DNA of 64,000 nucleotides from Eleusine coracana subsp. coracana. Lineage: Eukaryota; Streptophyta; Magnoliopsida; Poales; Poaceae. The translations under genes and the position numbers were made by a program. Where the stretch lies: assembly GCA_032690845.1 (NCBI GenBank), contig CM064420.1, positions 65,832,707-65,896,706 on the forward strand. The letters are read 5' to 3'. Shown in pieces: positions 34,653 to 45,954 of the stretch (the stretch's first letter is position 1; every line of letters starts with the position of its first letter). Below the pieces are notes generated by a model that saw only the letters and a list, made by a program, of their open reading frames with translations, did not search any database and was not told the origin of the DNA.

Positions 34653-36572
34653 CTAATCGGTTGTATCCCAATTATACCAAAGCCAGCGTAATCTAAACGC
34701 TCTACTAAATTTGTCCAGGTCTTTAAAACCCAGTCCACCCCATTTCCTTGGTCTCAAACACGTTTTCCAATTGACAAGACAATAACCACCACACACCCGG
34801 TCTGGATCATTTCCCTTCCAGAAGAAACTTCTTCTAAATCTATCAATTGCTGTTATTCCCCATTTAGGTAGCTTGAACACCGTTAAGAAATAGGTTGACA
34901 TTGCTGTTAGGACTGTTTTGACAAGAAGTTCCCTTCCCGGGTATGTCAAAAAACGACGTTTCCACCCTGGGAGACGATCACCGAACTTCTGGATAAATGG
35001 CTGGATTGCTGCCCGTCTTGGTTTCTTAAAGTGAAGAGGCAGTCCAAGGTAAGTACATGGGAAATGAGACACTTGCAGATTGTTATAGAACATGAACTAC
35101 AAATCTTGCTCGGAGCACCGGATGGGATAGTACTCTGTTTTGGCCAGGTTTGTGATCAACCCACTAGCTTGCTGGAAGATGTCGAGGATACAATTTGTGA
35201 CCTATATGTCCTGTTGAAAAGGTTTGATAAAGACTGCAGCATCATCAATGTAAAGAGACATCCGAAAAGCATCACATGTCGGATTAATTCTACATAGGAG
35301 GCCATGGTGTTGTCCTTTTCTGAAGAGTCTATGAAGTGGCTCCATTGCAGGCAAGAAAATCATAGGGGACAATGGGTCCCCCTGCCGAACCCCTCTACAA
35401 TGTAGAATTCTCCTACCAGCCTCACCATTCATTAGGAAGGAGGAGGATGAGGTACACCATAAAGAGGATATCCAATCCCTCCATCGTTGGCCAAAGCCAA
35501 GGTGGGTTATAATATCTAGTAGAAAGGGCCAATTGACAGAATCGAAAGTTTTAGAGATATCAAGCTTGATGAACAAAGCTGGTGTTTTATCCTTGTGCAG
35601 CTTTTTGATGGTTTCTTGCACATACATAAAGTTATCATGGATACATCTGTTCTTAATGAAGGCTATTTGATTTATTGAAACCAAGTGCTTCAGTTCAGGT
35701 GCTAGCCGGTTTGCCAAGAGTTTGGAAATGATCTTGGAGAAGCTATGTATTAGGCTTATAGGTCTGTAGTCATTAAGCTTGGATGGGTCTGGCTTTTTTG
35801 GGATGAGAACCACCAAAGCTTGATTTAGGAACTGTAGCCCTTGCAAATTACCATTATAGAATTGGTTGATGGCATTCATGAGATCAGTTTTGATAACATT
35901 CCAACAAGCAGCAAAGAAAAGACCAATAAATCCGTCCGGCCCTGGTGCCTTTTCCTTTGGTGCTTGTTTGATGACATTTAGCACCTCCTGTTCAGTGAAC
36001 GGGAAATCAAGATGTTGTAGGTCTCTAGGCTGCCAGCCAAGCTGATTAAAATTCAGTCTGCAACTTCTAGAAGTGTATGTGCCAATGTGTTTCAAGTAAT
36101 GTTCATATACTACATCATGCTTCTCTCGTTGACTAACTGCTATCCCCTGGTCAATTTGCAGACTGTGAATATAGTTTTTTCTTTTTCTGGCGTTCACCAT
36201 GATTTGAAAATATTTGGTATTGGCGTCTCCCTTGCGTAGCCAAGTAAGTCTAGATTGTTGTCGAGCTCTGCTTTTTTCAATTGCTGTGAGGCCGTGTACT
36301 CTCGCTTTCAGGAGTTTGAGAAACTGTAATTCTTGTGCAGTTAATTGTCTATATTCCTGCGCCCCTTCTAATTGGGCAATTACCTCTCTGCAGACTGCAG
36401 CTGCCAGCTTACCGTGTGGGAGAAGAGTTTTTGACCACACGCAACGCTTTGTCCACTCTGGACAGCTTCGTATGTAGTTTGAACATTGCATTTTGGTGGG
36501 GTGGGACTGGTGGTTTCCAAGCTTGTTGGACCTGCTGTAAGAAGCCAGGCATCTGAGTCCACCATGCTTCAA
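34653..36572 (-). pseudogene. LINE reverse transcriptase (broken)
   Basis: Two successive reading frames, 35202-36572 and 34653-35093, together cover RT fingers, palm and thumb. The motifs are PGPDGFIGLFF, DYRPISLIHSF, LDISKTFDSVNW, GVRQGDPLSPM and YIDDA. They continue into TYLGLPLHFKKPRRA and PGRELLVKTVLTAM. A frame change near 35100-35200 disables it. Confidence 0.9.
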
Positions 36573-36684
36573 ATCTGAACCTTGTGCCCGGCCTAGGAGT
36601 ACAGAGGGGTAGGAGTAGCAATGGGCAGTGGTCAGACACCGAGGAAGACAGTGGGTGAAGGATCGGATTGATGAAAGTCTCCTC

Positions 36685-37330
36685 CTACTCTAGCGTACTG
36701 AATGCTCTATCAATTCTTGTGAGTGTTGGCGTGTCCTGTTGACTGCTCCAGGTGAACCTGCGCCCAATTAGCGACACTTCTTTCACCTCAAGATGATTGA
36801 GTACTTTTCTGAAGCACAACATCATTCTGCGGTTTAGGCGACCGTTATTTTTATCTTGATCCTGATAGATCAGATTGAAGTCACCGATCAGGAGCCACTT
36901 TGCAAGCATGCTTGGTTTGAGTCTTTTAATCTCCCTCAGGAACATTTTTTTTTCAAGATCACCTTGACTTGGACCATACACCCCCGTAACAGACCAATGA
37001 TCATTTAGCCTTGTGTCGAACACAGAAGCTGAAATCGTGTTGTCAGTTAGGTGCGGTTGTTGTAGCTGTAAAAGACCGCACCTAGTTGCCATCAGAATTC
37101 CTCCTCTTAATTCCATGTGCCGGCAGATAGATAAAGTTATCTTCATATTCTGTCCCCAAGGTATTTCTGACCATAGTGTTACAAATGTTTGCCATCTTTG
37201 TTTCTTGTAAGCACCCGAGGTCTGGTTTATACAAGCTGACAACCTGCTTTACATCCTCTTGTTTAGCTGCTCCATTCAAACCACGAATGTTCCAAGACAT
37301 AAACTTATATTGATAGGGTGCACTATCCAT
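36685..37330 (-). pseudogene. LINE AP-endonuclease domain (broken)
   Basis: WNIRGLNGAAKQEDVKQVV and LGCLQETKM mark the start of a LINE endonuclease, and LLIGDFNLIYQDQDKNNG is the conserved catalytic GDFN block. The frame shifts near 37100 and ends at a TAG after DRAFSTLE. The C-terminal SDHCPLLL motif is found in another frame at about 36630. Confidence 0.88.
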
Positions 37331-38332
37331 AAGAGTGAGGAAAACAACAAATCAGAAGCTCTGAAAGCAAGTCACACGTAGGAGCAAAAGTACTTAAGTA
37401 GTACGGTAGTAACTGACGCTTGACAAGCAAGGGTTCAATAGACATAAAAGGTTTGTAACACAACATAGCAGAGTGAAACATTACAACAGAAGGCATGCTC
37501 CCTCTAGGACTATAATCTGAGGGCAGACTGAAAAGCATTGCAGCTGAAATACTCATAAATAAACAAAAGACCACGACGACGTGGCAAGGGGGTTCAAGCC
37601 AGAGTGGCAGTTGCCCCCCCCCTTTAGTCTTGCTCCCCTTCTTCTTGACCTCCTTGCTGAGCACCTATTTCGTATCTTTGGTGGCCCTCCTCTTGCTTTC
37701 CTTAGTAGTCATCTTGTTCTTGGCTTTGTCCTTCCTCTTCTTCTTGGAAGCAACTTCAGTGAGCTTCAGTATTGCCTGCATGTTATTGTCAGAGAGTGGC
37801 TGCTTGTACATGTCTAGATAATCTTGCAGTATCATACGATCCAGTTCTTGACTTTCTAGGATGATCCCACACTTCTTCGCAACAAGTTTTTGTGCCATTT
37901 TGACTACCGGCTTCCCCGAGGTCCCCTTCATCTTCAGCCTGGGGCTTTCCCTCTTAGCTACGGCATTATCAGTCTGCACTTTGGGGGCCACCTTGTGTAT
38001 CGGAGACTGCAATACCGCCTTGGAGACGGGTGTGAAGGTGGCTTCTTTGAAGAGACGGAGAACCTCATGGAGCTGGTTACCCTCTTCAATAAGTTGCGGC
38101 TCCACCTGCTGGGGGCTCTCCACTATGGCGGATGCCTCTGGTTGCGCCATAAGAGGGTCTGCAAGGGCTGGCCCATCACTCTGGCCAGCATTCGCTGTAG
38201 GAGGTGAAGCAGGGTGTGACTCTGCCAGGTTGAGTACAAGATCTAGCTGTTGTGTAACACCATCCTTGAGCCTTTGTTGTGAACATTTCCTACTTTGTGT
38301 CAATAATCATTCATGTAGTATCTTGTAGCGAA

Positions 38333-39167
38333 TCAATCTTGTGCTAGTTTTCTCGATCTGCGTGCCGGTCCCGGCACATGATGACAAGGCACCGGACCAT
38401 TGGTGAATAAAAACTCCAGCACCTTTCTCCACAGCCACTGGAGAACCGTTTCATTCTCCTCTTGTTCCTTTCGGCGGCGCTCCCTCTCCTCTTCTTCCTT
38501 TCGTCGGCGCAGCCACACCTCTTCCTTCCGCTTGCGCAGCCTATCTTTTTCTACGGCCCTCTCGAGAGCCGCCTGAGCAGTGACAATCTCGCAGTGGTCC
38601 AGCTCTTCTTTGGTCGGAGGACGGTGTGGGAGACGATGGGCGTCGAGGAGAAATCCCACGTGCACCGCGTGGCAATCTCCTCGTACCGCTTGATGTTGTT
38701 CTTGTATAGAGTCGCAACATCGTCGTAGACCGGTTTGTCGAGCAGGGGCTCGTAGAGCACAGAGACGATGGGGCGGAGAATTTTTTCGATCGTTAGAATA
38801 CATGTCCACTCATCAAACAAGATGTCCAGGGCCATCCCCCCTTCCGAGTGGATGTTCTGGTGGAACACCTGCGGTTAACACGAAGAGAGTGTCAATAACG
38901 CATCACTTAAAGCGAAGCGAGAAAAGAAAATGAAGAGAGTAATAATTATCCGCACGTACCTCCGTTTCGAATGTGATCTTTGGGGGGCTAAAGGGGTAGT
39001 CGTCGGGGAAGTGGATGTCGAGAGGGAACGTCCCAGTGGAAGAGGTCCGTCACCGGCGACTCGCCGGGCTGGCAGAACGGCGGAGGGTCGGCCCAAAGCT
39101 GGTGCAGTTCCTCCCGGAGCCGTTGGATTCCTCGATAATTCACCAGCTTCGTCGTAGTGGGTTCCAT
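38333..39167 (-). pseudogene. E2-like gene lacking catalytic Cys, copy 3 (pseudogene)
   Basis: The ATG at 39167 (MEPTTTKLVNYRGIQRL) begins an E2 N-terminal helix and DPPPFCQPGESP block. After FHW a deletion removes the equivalent of the VIDGP..SPYEGG segment and shifts the frame; the remainder resumes as FPLDIHFPDDYPFSPP. The exon 1 donor is GAG|GTACGT at 38961 and exon 2 starts at 38868. The HPN motif is HQN and the Cys position is Ala (GGMALDIL). A further indel near 38625 separates SSTPIVSH from the E/K/R-rich tail, which still ends LQWLWRKVLEFLFTNGP. With two frame lesions it is a pseudogene. Its promoter is nearly identical to that of copy 2. Confidence 0.82.
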
Positions 39168-39270
39168 CCTCCCCCCTCTCTCAAGTCCTCTGATTGGCGG
39201 TCGTGTTGTTGTTGCTGTCGTGTGGATGCCGCGGCTGCCGAAACCCTATTTCGCTCACGCGAAGACCCGT

Positions 39271-39320
39271 GTTTATAGATGAACTAGCGCTCGAGATTGG
39301 TTCGGAGTCGGCACCGTGAA
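39271..39320 (-). promoter_or_regulatory. Core promoter of E2-like copy 3, conserved with copy 2
   Basis: GTTTATAGATGAACTAGCGC and the following CTCGAGATTGGTTCGGAGTC match 33071-33125. The TATA element (minus TATAAAC) lies about 107 bp upstream of the ATG. Confidence 0.55.
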
Positions 39321-39794
39321 GGCAATCAACCAACAACGATCGATTAGGATGACATGTGGGATCACTCTCTTCCGAATCGGGATCCTGTTACGCCCTTGTC
39401 ATAGTCACATACTGGGGATCACTCGTAGATTACATAACCTGATTTGGATACTGGGGTAACAAATCGCTAGAATGCTCGTAATTGTGCACATACTGCTATC
39501 TCGGCTGAACTCACTTCTAACATAAACTTGATTCACTAATAGGAGGAAATTATTTGCAAAACAAAAGATCCAAAAATACCACAAAAATAAATGGTAGTGC
39601 AGCCCCAGAACTCTACTTTCGTCTTGCATCATCTACACAAGGGCAATTCCCAAAGCTGAGCAGAGAGCTACTGTCTAGGATTCAAATGCGAGTATGCGAC
39701 TGACTCCTTCGGAATCAAGTCAACAGACATCAGAATTCACAGGAACATCTACGCCTCATCAACAAAAGCAGGCTATATAACTATCTGTACAACA

Positions 39795-39800
39795 TTTATT
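39795..39800 (-). terminator. Poly(A) signal of the WD40 gene
   Basis: Plus-strand TTTATT is minus-strand AATAAA, about 122 bp beyond the stop codon at 39922. Confidence 0.5.
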
Positions 39801-39921
39801 AACTCAATTATAAGGTCAACTTCAAACTCTGGTTTCAGTATACCACCTAAATTTATGCTGACAAGATTCAGAGCAGCAGAGGTACATCAGAGACCACTAT
39901 CATCCGTTTTGGTTTGCCATA

Positions 39922-42900
39922 TCAACACAGGGAGTCAAGGTAAGAGTAGTTGTACAGGCGGCCAAACTGAAGCAGGCTGCCATATGTCCTATCCCACACC
40001 CCAACAAAGAGGGCGTCGGTGTCCGGACTGAAAGATGTGCCCGATATCTCACCAAAAAAGTCCAGCTCTTGTCTTCGGTTGTAGTCGCTCTTCACGTCAT
40101 AGATGTGCACAAAATCAGCTGGTTCTGCCATTGACATGAACTGGCCATCTGAGGTGAAGCGAATCGACCGTATGGCTCCAAGGTTACCCCTCAAAACATG
40201 GACAGCTTTTGAGAGATTCCTCACATCCCATATTCGGCATGTTTTGTCTTGGTTGCCAGTTGCAAATGTCCGTCCATCAGGGTTCCAAGCTGATGCAAAT
40301 GAGTAGTCGTGATGCCCTTTCATTGAATGAAGAGTCTACATCCAGATATAAGATTGGTGAAGTGATTATCACAGGTATCAAACCAGTATTTCAATGCAAA
40401 GGATATATTTATATGAATCTGATTTCTTCACGATGTTTTAAGCCTGGACTTTCATGTGATGGCATACCTTTCCGGTATTGGCATCGATGAGTAAACCATC
40501 AGGGACATCCCCCACAATAACAACCACCTTTCTGTCAGGACTCAATGAAGTATGCTGCATCAACAAAATATAAATACATATAAGAAGAGATAAATTAATA
40601 GAAATGTTGAGGAATTACACGATTTGACACACTAATCATGTTTATATTGATTTTTGGGCCCATGTATTCTCAACACTATGTTAGAAGGGCAGTGACGAGA
40701 AAGAGGAAAAAAGAGGACTCCATAGTAGTCATGTCATAATTTTCTAGGTTCGCCAACAGCACGGTGGCCAATGTAAGCTTGAGAAAGGTAGACAGGATGA
40801 TTACAAAAAAAACAGATCAACATGACTAGTACTATGAAAGAGGGAATTGAATCTCTACAGACAGATTTTGACAACCATGCATGCACAAACAGAACATTTG
40901 TAGTAATGATAACGATAATGAGATGATTCAAACAGAGCAACAGGAAAAAGAAACATAAAAGAAACCAAAGTAACTTACATTCACTGGCCATTCAAATTGA
41001 AAATGTTTGCAAAGTTGGAATCTCTCCATGTCATAGTCTCTCACACCAGAGTCGTTGTTTGACGCTATGAAGTGAACAGCACCACTGAGGGTAAAAGCAA
41101 AACTAAAATAAATATATGCGTTCAAATGATGTAGCATCTTCCGCGACATAGATAGGAAGTTACCTGGAGGTATTAAATATCTCAACTGCATTTGTAATAG
41201 CATTATCATCATATGTTGTTCTACAGCAAAAACTTATCCCTTCCCGATTAAGGTGCTGCATATGACAACAGCAGAAGATAAATAAATGAAAAGAAGATGA
41301 CACACAAAACAGAACGAGTTATAGTATAACTAGTACTGCGCCAACAGCCAGCACACCACTTGACAGAAGTCTACTCCATCCGCTAGGACAAGCTTTTCAG
41401 TTCAAAAAGGAACTGAAAGTGTTGCCCTAACACCATCAATTAAAAACCGGCAGAAGTAAAAAATTTGAATAACTTTGCATTACATACTTTGCAAATTAGC
41501 TCTCCTTGAAACCCCCCAGCTACCAGTAAATTGTCCTTGACTGCCAATGTACTAACTTGAGTCTGAGAGAAACCCTCTAATAAACTTCCTGGGTGCTTCT
41601 GTATATATATGGCCATCAATAAAAGGTAAACACAGAAAAAAAGAAAAAAAATAAAGAAAAGAAAATATGGCAAAGTATCATACCTCCCTTGGAGCCACAT
41701 GTCCTTTGACATTCATAAGTTCGGTATCCACACCACTCAAAGCTGACCAGTGCAGAACTGAGAAATGTGACATTAAGTACACATCATGCTTGGATGTAGC
41801 CCACACCAAATTTCTAAGCTGCAGGTACAAAACAGATTTATTGTTTCATAGTTCGTACTCTCAGTATTTACACATCAAAACAGATAAAAGATAGGAGCAT
41901 TGATCAGGAGTTTAAGACATATTGTAAGTGGTCACAAGTCAGGTAAAACATATCAAAATCTTGGTTTATTTTCAAAAGAGATCATATGCAGAATAACATA
42001 ATCAGAACATGTGGCTAACCAGGCCCCTGAACACATGAAACCCTTGTCTATTGAACATCTCCAATGGCACATACAAGGTTGAGTTAGTACCAAAGGAAGC
42101 ACAATCCTTTTCATAGGTTAGAAAAAGAAAGCCAACGAGATACATCCTATGAGGAACTTTTCATTCTTTCATATTAAAAAGAAACAGGAAACTGAATTCG
42201 AGTTGAAGAAGACTTGAACCTGAGTGGTAGGCTTTAAAAAACACCCATAATCCCCTGAGTCCCTGACAAACTAGGTAAGGACCCTAATCGTTTACAAGGT
42301 TAATTAACAGGTGTAACTTGTGCTTCGTTATATAGCAACACAAATGTTATTCTCCATGCAAGTGTTCAAGTATTCTTACATGTTTCAAGAAATTCAAAGT
42401 GCATCACTTATTTCTTATAATGACAACTCAGGATCTGCAACCATACAAAAAGGATTTACAGAAATAAAACAACTAAATCAAATATCAGATGTTACTATTA
42501 TAACTTCCCATCTTAATACCCAGGGAAATTGTGTAGCAAAAACATGATAGAAAAATCAGAGAAAAAGTTGACAGATATAGTAGCTTGAAAGGTCTATACC
42601 AAAGGTAACTTATACCTGAAAATGTAGGATAGTTGATTTTACTGCTCGAGTGTTTTGTCTGAACTCATAATACATTCCACCCTTTTCTGTTTGTTTGCAA
42701 TCCTGTTCTACATAAGTGTCAAACACATGCAGAAGAAAAATTTACAAAGTTGAATTTCCTAAAGAGAAAGAGGTCGCGGTAGCACACCTTCATTGCTTCT
42801 TCTCCAGAATTAGTTATATTTTCATAATTTTTGTACTGTTCTAATCTGGTCTGTCTGTATTTTTCACGAGTTATAGCTAGCCTCTCCCAGGGTATTCCTT

Positions 42901-44307
42901 GAATGTCTTTTCCTTTTCTCGCATCTGCTGATGAAGTATCTGGGATCTTATCATTCTGAACATAAAGGGAGAAGATAAAACATTTAGTGCATTGAAGTGA
43001 TTAAATAGGCAACTTGACCAAAGTTCAAGAACCAACACATAAGATGCACTATGCAACGGGCTGTAGACACAGTTTATTGTTAAGTAAACCAAATGTGACT
43101 GATTTTATTGCGATGGATTAGGTTGTGACTGATTGAAAAAGATCTAATCTACTCTGCTTCATCAAGACCAGTCGCCAGTATCAGATGCTAAGTTTGACTC
43201 CACATAAGATACACATCCCTGCCCACATGCTCTATTAGACTCAATTGCTAACTCAACCTGATTGATAGTTAGACATAACCGTCATCCTAAGCATATGCTT
43301 CCATACACCAATAAAATTTACAGTGATTTACAAGTGGTCAGAGATTACTGCATCTACAATTCAAAGCCAACAGAAATTCTGGAGACAGTGGAGAGATAGG
43401 GGCAACTGTTGTAAAGGTAGAAGAGAATAGTAGAAATGTTGAAGTCTGGATGTGAAATTACAATTGGATGCAGATTAAAGGCACTGTACCACAGTAACCT
43501 CTACAGAGAGACAGCTATATAAGGGCATAAGGCTGTAAAGTCCAAGGGGTCTCATAAAAAAAGAGCTGAACCTTGGGGTTCAATTGATTCAGTCAACCAT
43601 CTAAAAAAGAGCACGCACAATGAGTAACTGAATCAAGTAACCATCTAAATAACAGTGTCCATAAATGACCCCACCGAGTCCTTTCTCACTGGTTTCCTGC
43701 CGAGTCATTGCTCAGCATATATAGCACTAACAACAAGTAACGGCCAAATAGGCAAATACGTAACAAAACACTATAAGCAAGATGACAAAGCGCTTCTCGT
43801 CATCAGTAGAACAATGTTCCATTCAACCAGTAAGAACTTCGTATCAGAAAATCTAGTAACAGCCAAATAGGCAAATACGTAACGAAACACTATAAGCAAG
43901 ACGACAAAGCGCTTCTCGTCATCAGTAGAACAATGTTCTATTCAACCAGTAAGAACTTCGTATCAGAAAATCTATGTCTAGACTTGATTGCAGATGCGAC
44001 AAAATTGATAATTAAACATCTCATGGACCCGCTGTCACCATGCATACTGCATTCAAGATGGCAGTCGCTTCTAATCATCAGCTGAATGACGTACCCTTTA
44101 CAATAGCCTATATTGGGGATGCAAGACGTGGCAAGAAAAAAAGGGGGAACATACCGATGGGCCATAATCATCCTCCTCCGAATCGGAGTCCCTGACCTCT
44201 CGCTCCTGATGCTCGTCGATCATGTCATCTGCGGGATCGTCCATGTCGTAATCGTCCTCCATCTCTTCGATGTGGTCGTCGTGATAGTTGGACATTGATC
44301 CTCGCAT
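39922..44307 (-). CDS. WD40-repeat protein (C2A9.03-like, plant conserved)
   Basis: The nine coding exons are 44155-44307, 42788-42955, 42616-42702, 41684-41818, 41488-41598, 41164-41255, 40979-41084, 40468-40554 and 39922-40335. All have GT..AG borders with compatible phases, giving 450 aa. A leader intron (44327-44542) separates a 5' UTR exon ending at 44543 from the coding start. The N-terminus is acidic (EEMEDDYDMDDPADDMIDE), followed by a basic linker (IPWERLAITREKYRQTRLEQYKNYE by parts). WD/YVTN-like repeats follow (ISFCCRTTYDDNAITNAVEI, FASAWNPDGRTFATGNQDKTCRIWDVRNL, GAIRSIRFTSDGQFMSMAEP). The C-terminus is SYLDSLC. It resembles the uncharacterised conserved WD proteins annotated after fission yeast C2A9.03. 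The beta-propeller suggests a protein-interaction scaffold, but the biochemical role is unknown. It is intact. Confidence 0.92.
43736..43973. repeat. 119-bp tandem duplication in WD40 intron 1
   Basis: Two adjacent copies (43736-43854 and 43855-43973), each starting AGTAAC.GCCAAATAGGC and ending GTATCAGAAAATCT, differ at a handful of positions. They lie inside the first coding intron and do not touch splice sites. Confidence 0.9.
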
Positions 44308-45009
44308 AAGATAGAAACCTCCTTGCCTGCAAACAGAAACAGCATATCACCATGAGCAACCATCCCCTCTCTTAAATCATTTTCATAGTTTCATACCAAA
44401 CGTACAAGCACCTCTACAGCCTCCAACACCAATCCACGGCACTACTAGCACAGATCCGAATTCAAATAGCTTATATTAGGGTTTGGGGATGCAGCCTTTT
44501 GCACAGCAGCAACCAGCAAGGGAAGAGAAGGGTCAGGCATACCTGGGGGTGGTCGTCGCCGGCGAAAGGCCCGGCGAGGGCGTGTCGAAAGTTCGCGTGC
44601 TGCTCGCCGAGTCGTCGACGCCACGAGAGAGGGTGAGAGGGGGAATGGGAGGAAGAAGATGTGAACGCGCAAAGTTTTCTGTTTGGGTCCTCCTATCACA
44701 ATTTTACAAACAGATCCTTAAAAAAATATTTTCAGAAGTTATATAAATGGGCTTTTGATAAAAATAAAAATTCAAGAACATTAGTTCGCTTCTAATTTTT
44801 CTCGTTTCTGAAAATTATTAAGATTTTGTGCAGTCACAAATAATCTCTTGTGCTTGTTTATCGTAATGAGATTGAACATAGACAAGATGTGTACTACCGT
44901 AGCGGCAAGAGAAGTGAAACAGATAGTACAGTTCGTTAAATGGTTTGGCTCCTACCTTGTACGTGGGAGAATGTGGCACAATATTTTGATCATGTTTCTT
45001 AGCTTTCAT

Positions 45010-45151
45010 CTGATTGAAAGATTTTAATTAATAATTTGTTATTTTGAGTTATAATTTTTTTATAGGATTATTTATATAATAATTATAAATTATTGGATCT
45101 AGATTTAATAGATTAAAATAGTAATTGAAAGTTGACCAAACTTTCAATCAG
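45010..45151. mobile_element. Possible small MITE with 11-bp perfect inverted termini
   Basis: CTGATTGAAAG at 45010-45020 and CTTTCAATCAG at 45141-45151 are perfect inverted repeats around an AT-rich centre. No convincing target-site duplication was seen, so it could also be a chance hairpin. Confidence 0.4.
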
Positions 45152-45890
45152 CTAAAAATTAGCAAGTCCCTATTTTAATCACGGCTTTGTGTGCTATGCT
45201 AGTGTTGAAAGAGAGCAACCATCCAAGAAAATGTTATAGGTGCTAATCTTTAATAAGAACAAGAGTTATGTGACTTAAAAAAAAGAAAAAAATTGATTTT
45301 GTAGTTTTACAGTAAAAATTGCTGTAATGATGGTACGGTAACCTATTAACTCTAACACACCGGTGTCATCATCTTTTGACTTTCACCAATAAAACTTACT
45401 TATAACCCTCAATCGACTGAGCATATATTCAATTTTATATGTTTCGTGAGAAACCAAAACTTACTTTATCCTTTTTCTCCATTGACACCTGTTTATGGAG
45501 GAACAACAATAGTAGTATCTAAACACACATCAAATACACACACTTTCAAACATCCACACTGGCTTTTTAGATAGCTAACAAAACACCTATGCGTTGCTAT
45601 GGTATTTTTTTAATCATAAAATTATACAAGAGTTGTTCTTAAGATGTGTTTAGATTGGAAACAAAGTGAGATGGGTTGGGTTAGTCTCAGTTTGTTTGTT
45701 TAGAGGGATGGAATGAACCTAGTTTATTTTCTGTTTTTGAAGGGACAAAGGAGGATAGAGATGGATGGTATTTTAAGAGAATAAAATATATATGGTATGT
45801 ATTTGTTAGACATAATATTATTGACACTTTTTGTTGCATATAAAAAAGACCATATACCTATATTACATAGATTTATCAATGTTAAGATTT

Positions 45891-45954
45891 CATGGTACAA
45901 CTACAACACATACTCCATCTCTCATGGTACAACTACAACACGTACTCTATCTCT
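45891..45954. repeat. 32-bp tandem duplication
   Basis: CATGGTACAACTACAACAC followed by .TACTC.ATCTCT occurs at 45891 and again at 45923 with two differences. Confidence 0.8.

Larger units (their letters stand above)
33639..38280 (-). mobile_element. LINE (L1-type non-LTR retrotransposon), 5'-truncated and decayed
   Basis: Read on the minus strand, the element runs from the end of ORF1 (Lys-rich stretch KKKRKDKAKNKM, 37665-38280), through an AP-type endonuclease (36685-37330, KFMSWNIRGLNG.. and CLQETKM), to a reverse transcriptase (34653-36572). The RT shows FIKLDISKTFDSVNW and GVRQGDPLSPMIFLPAMEP, but the expected FADD box reads SLYIDDA. A zinc-binding zf-RVT domain with a CPLCIACEETTTHLLTQC block is at 33771-34301. 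A poly-A tail (T-run at 33636-33646) and a 16-bp target-site duplication (33623-33638, 38281-38296) define it. Stops and frameshifts separate the domains, including a TAG after the endonuclease near 36685, so it is inactive. It sits between E2-like copies 2 and 3. Confidence 0.9.

Noticed and set aside
37581..38328. Plus-strand frames across the LINE 5' part
   Set aside because: They are antisense to the decayed ORF1 of the LINE and have no independent support.
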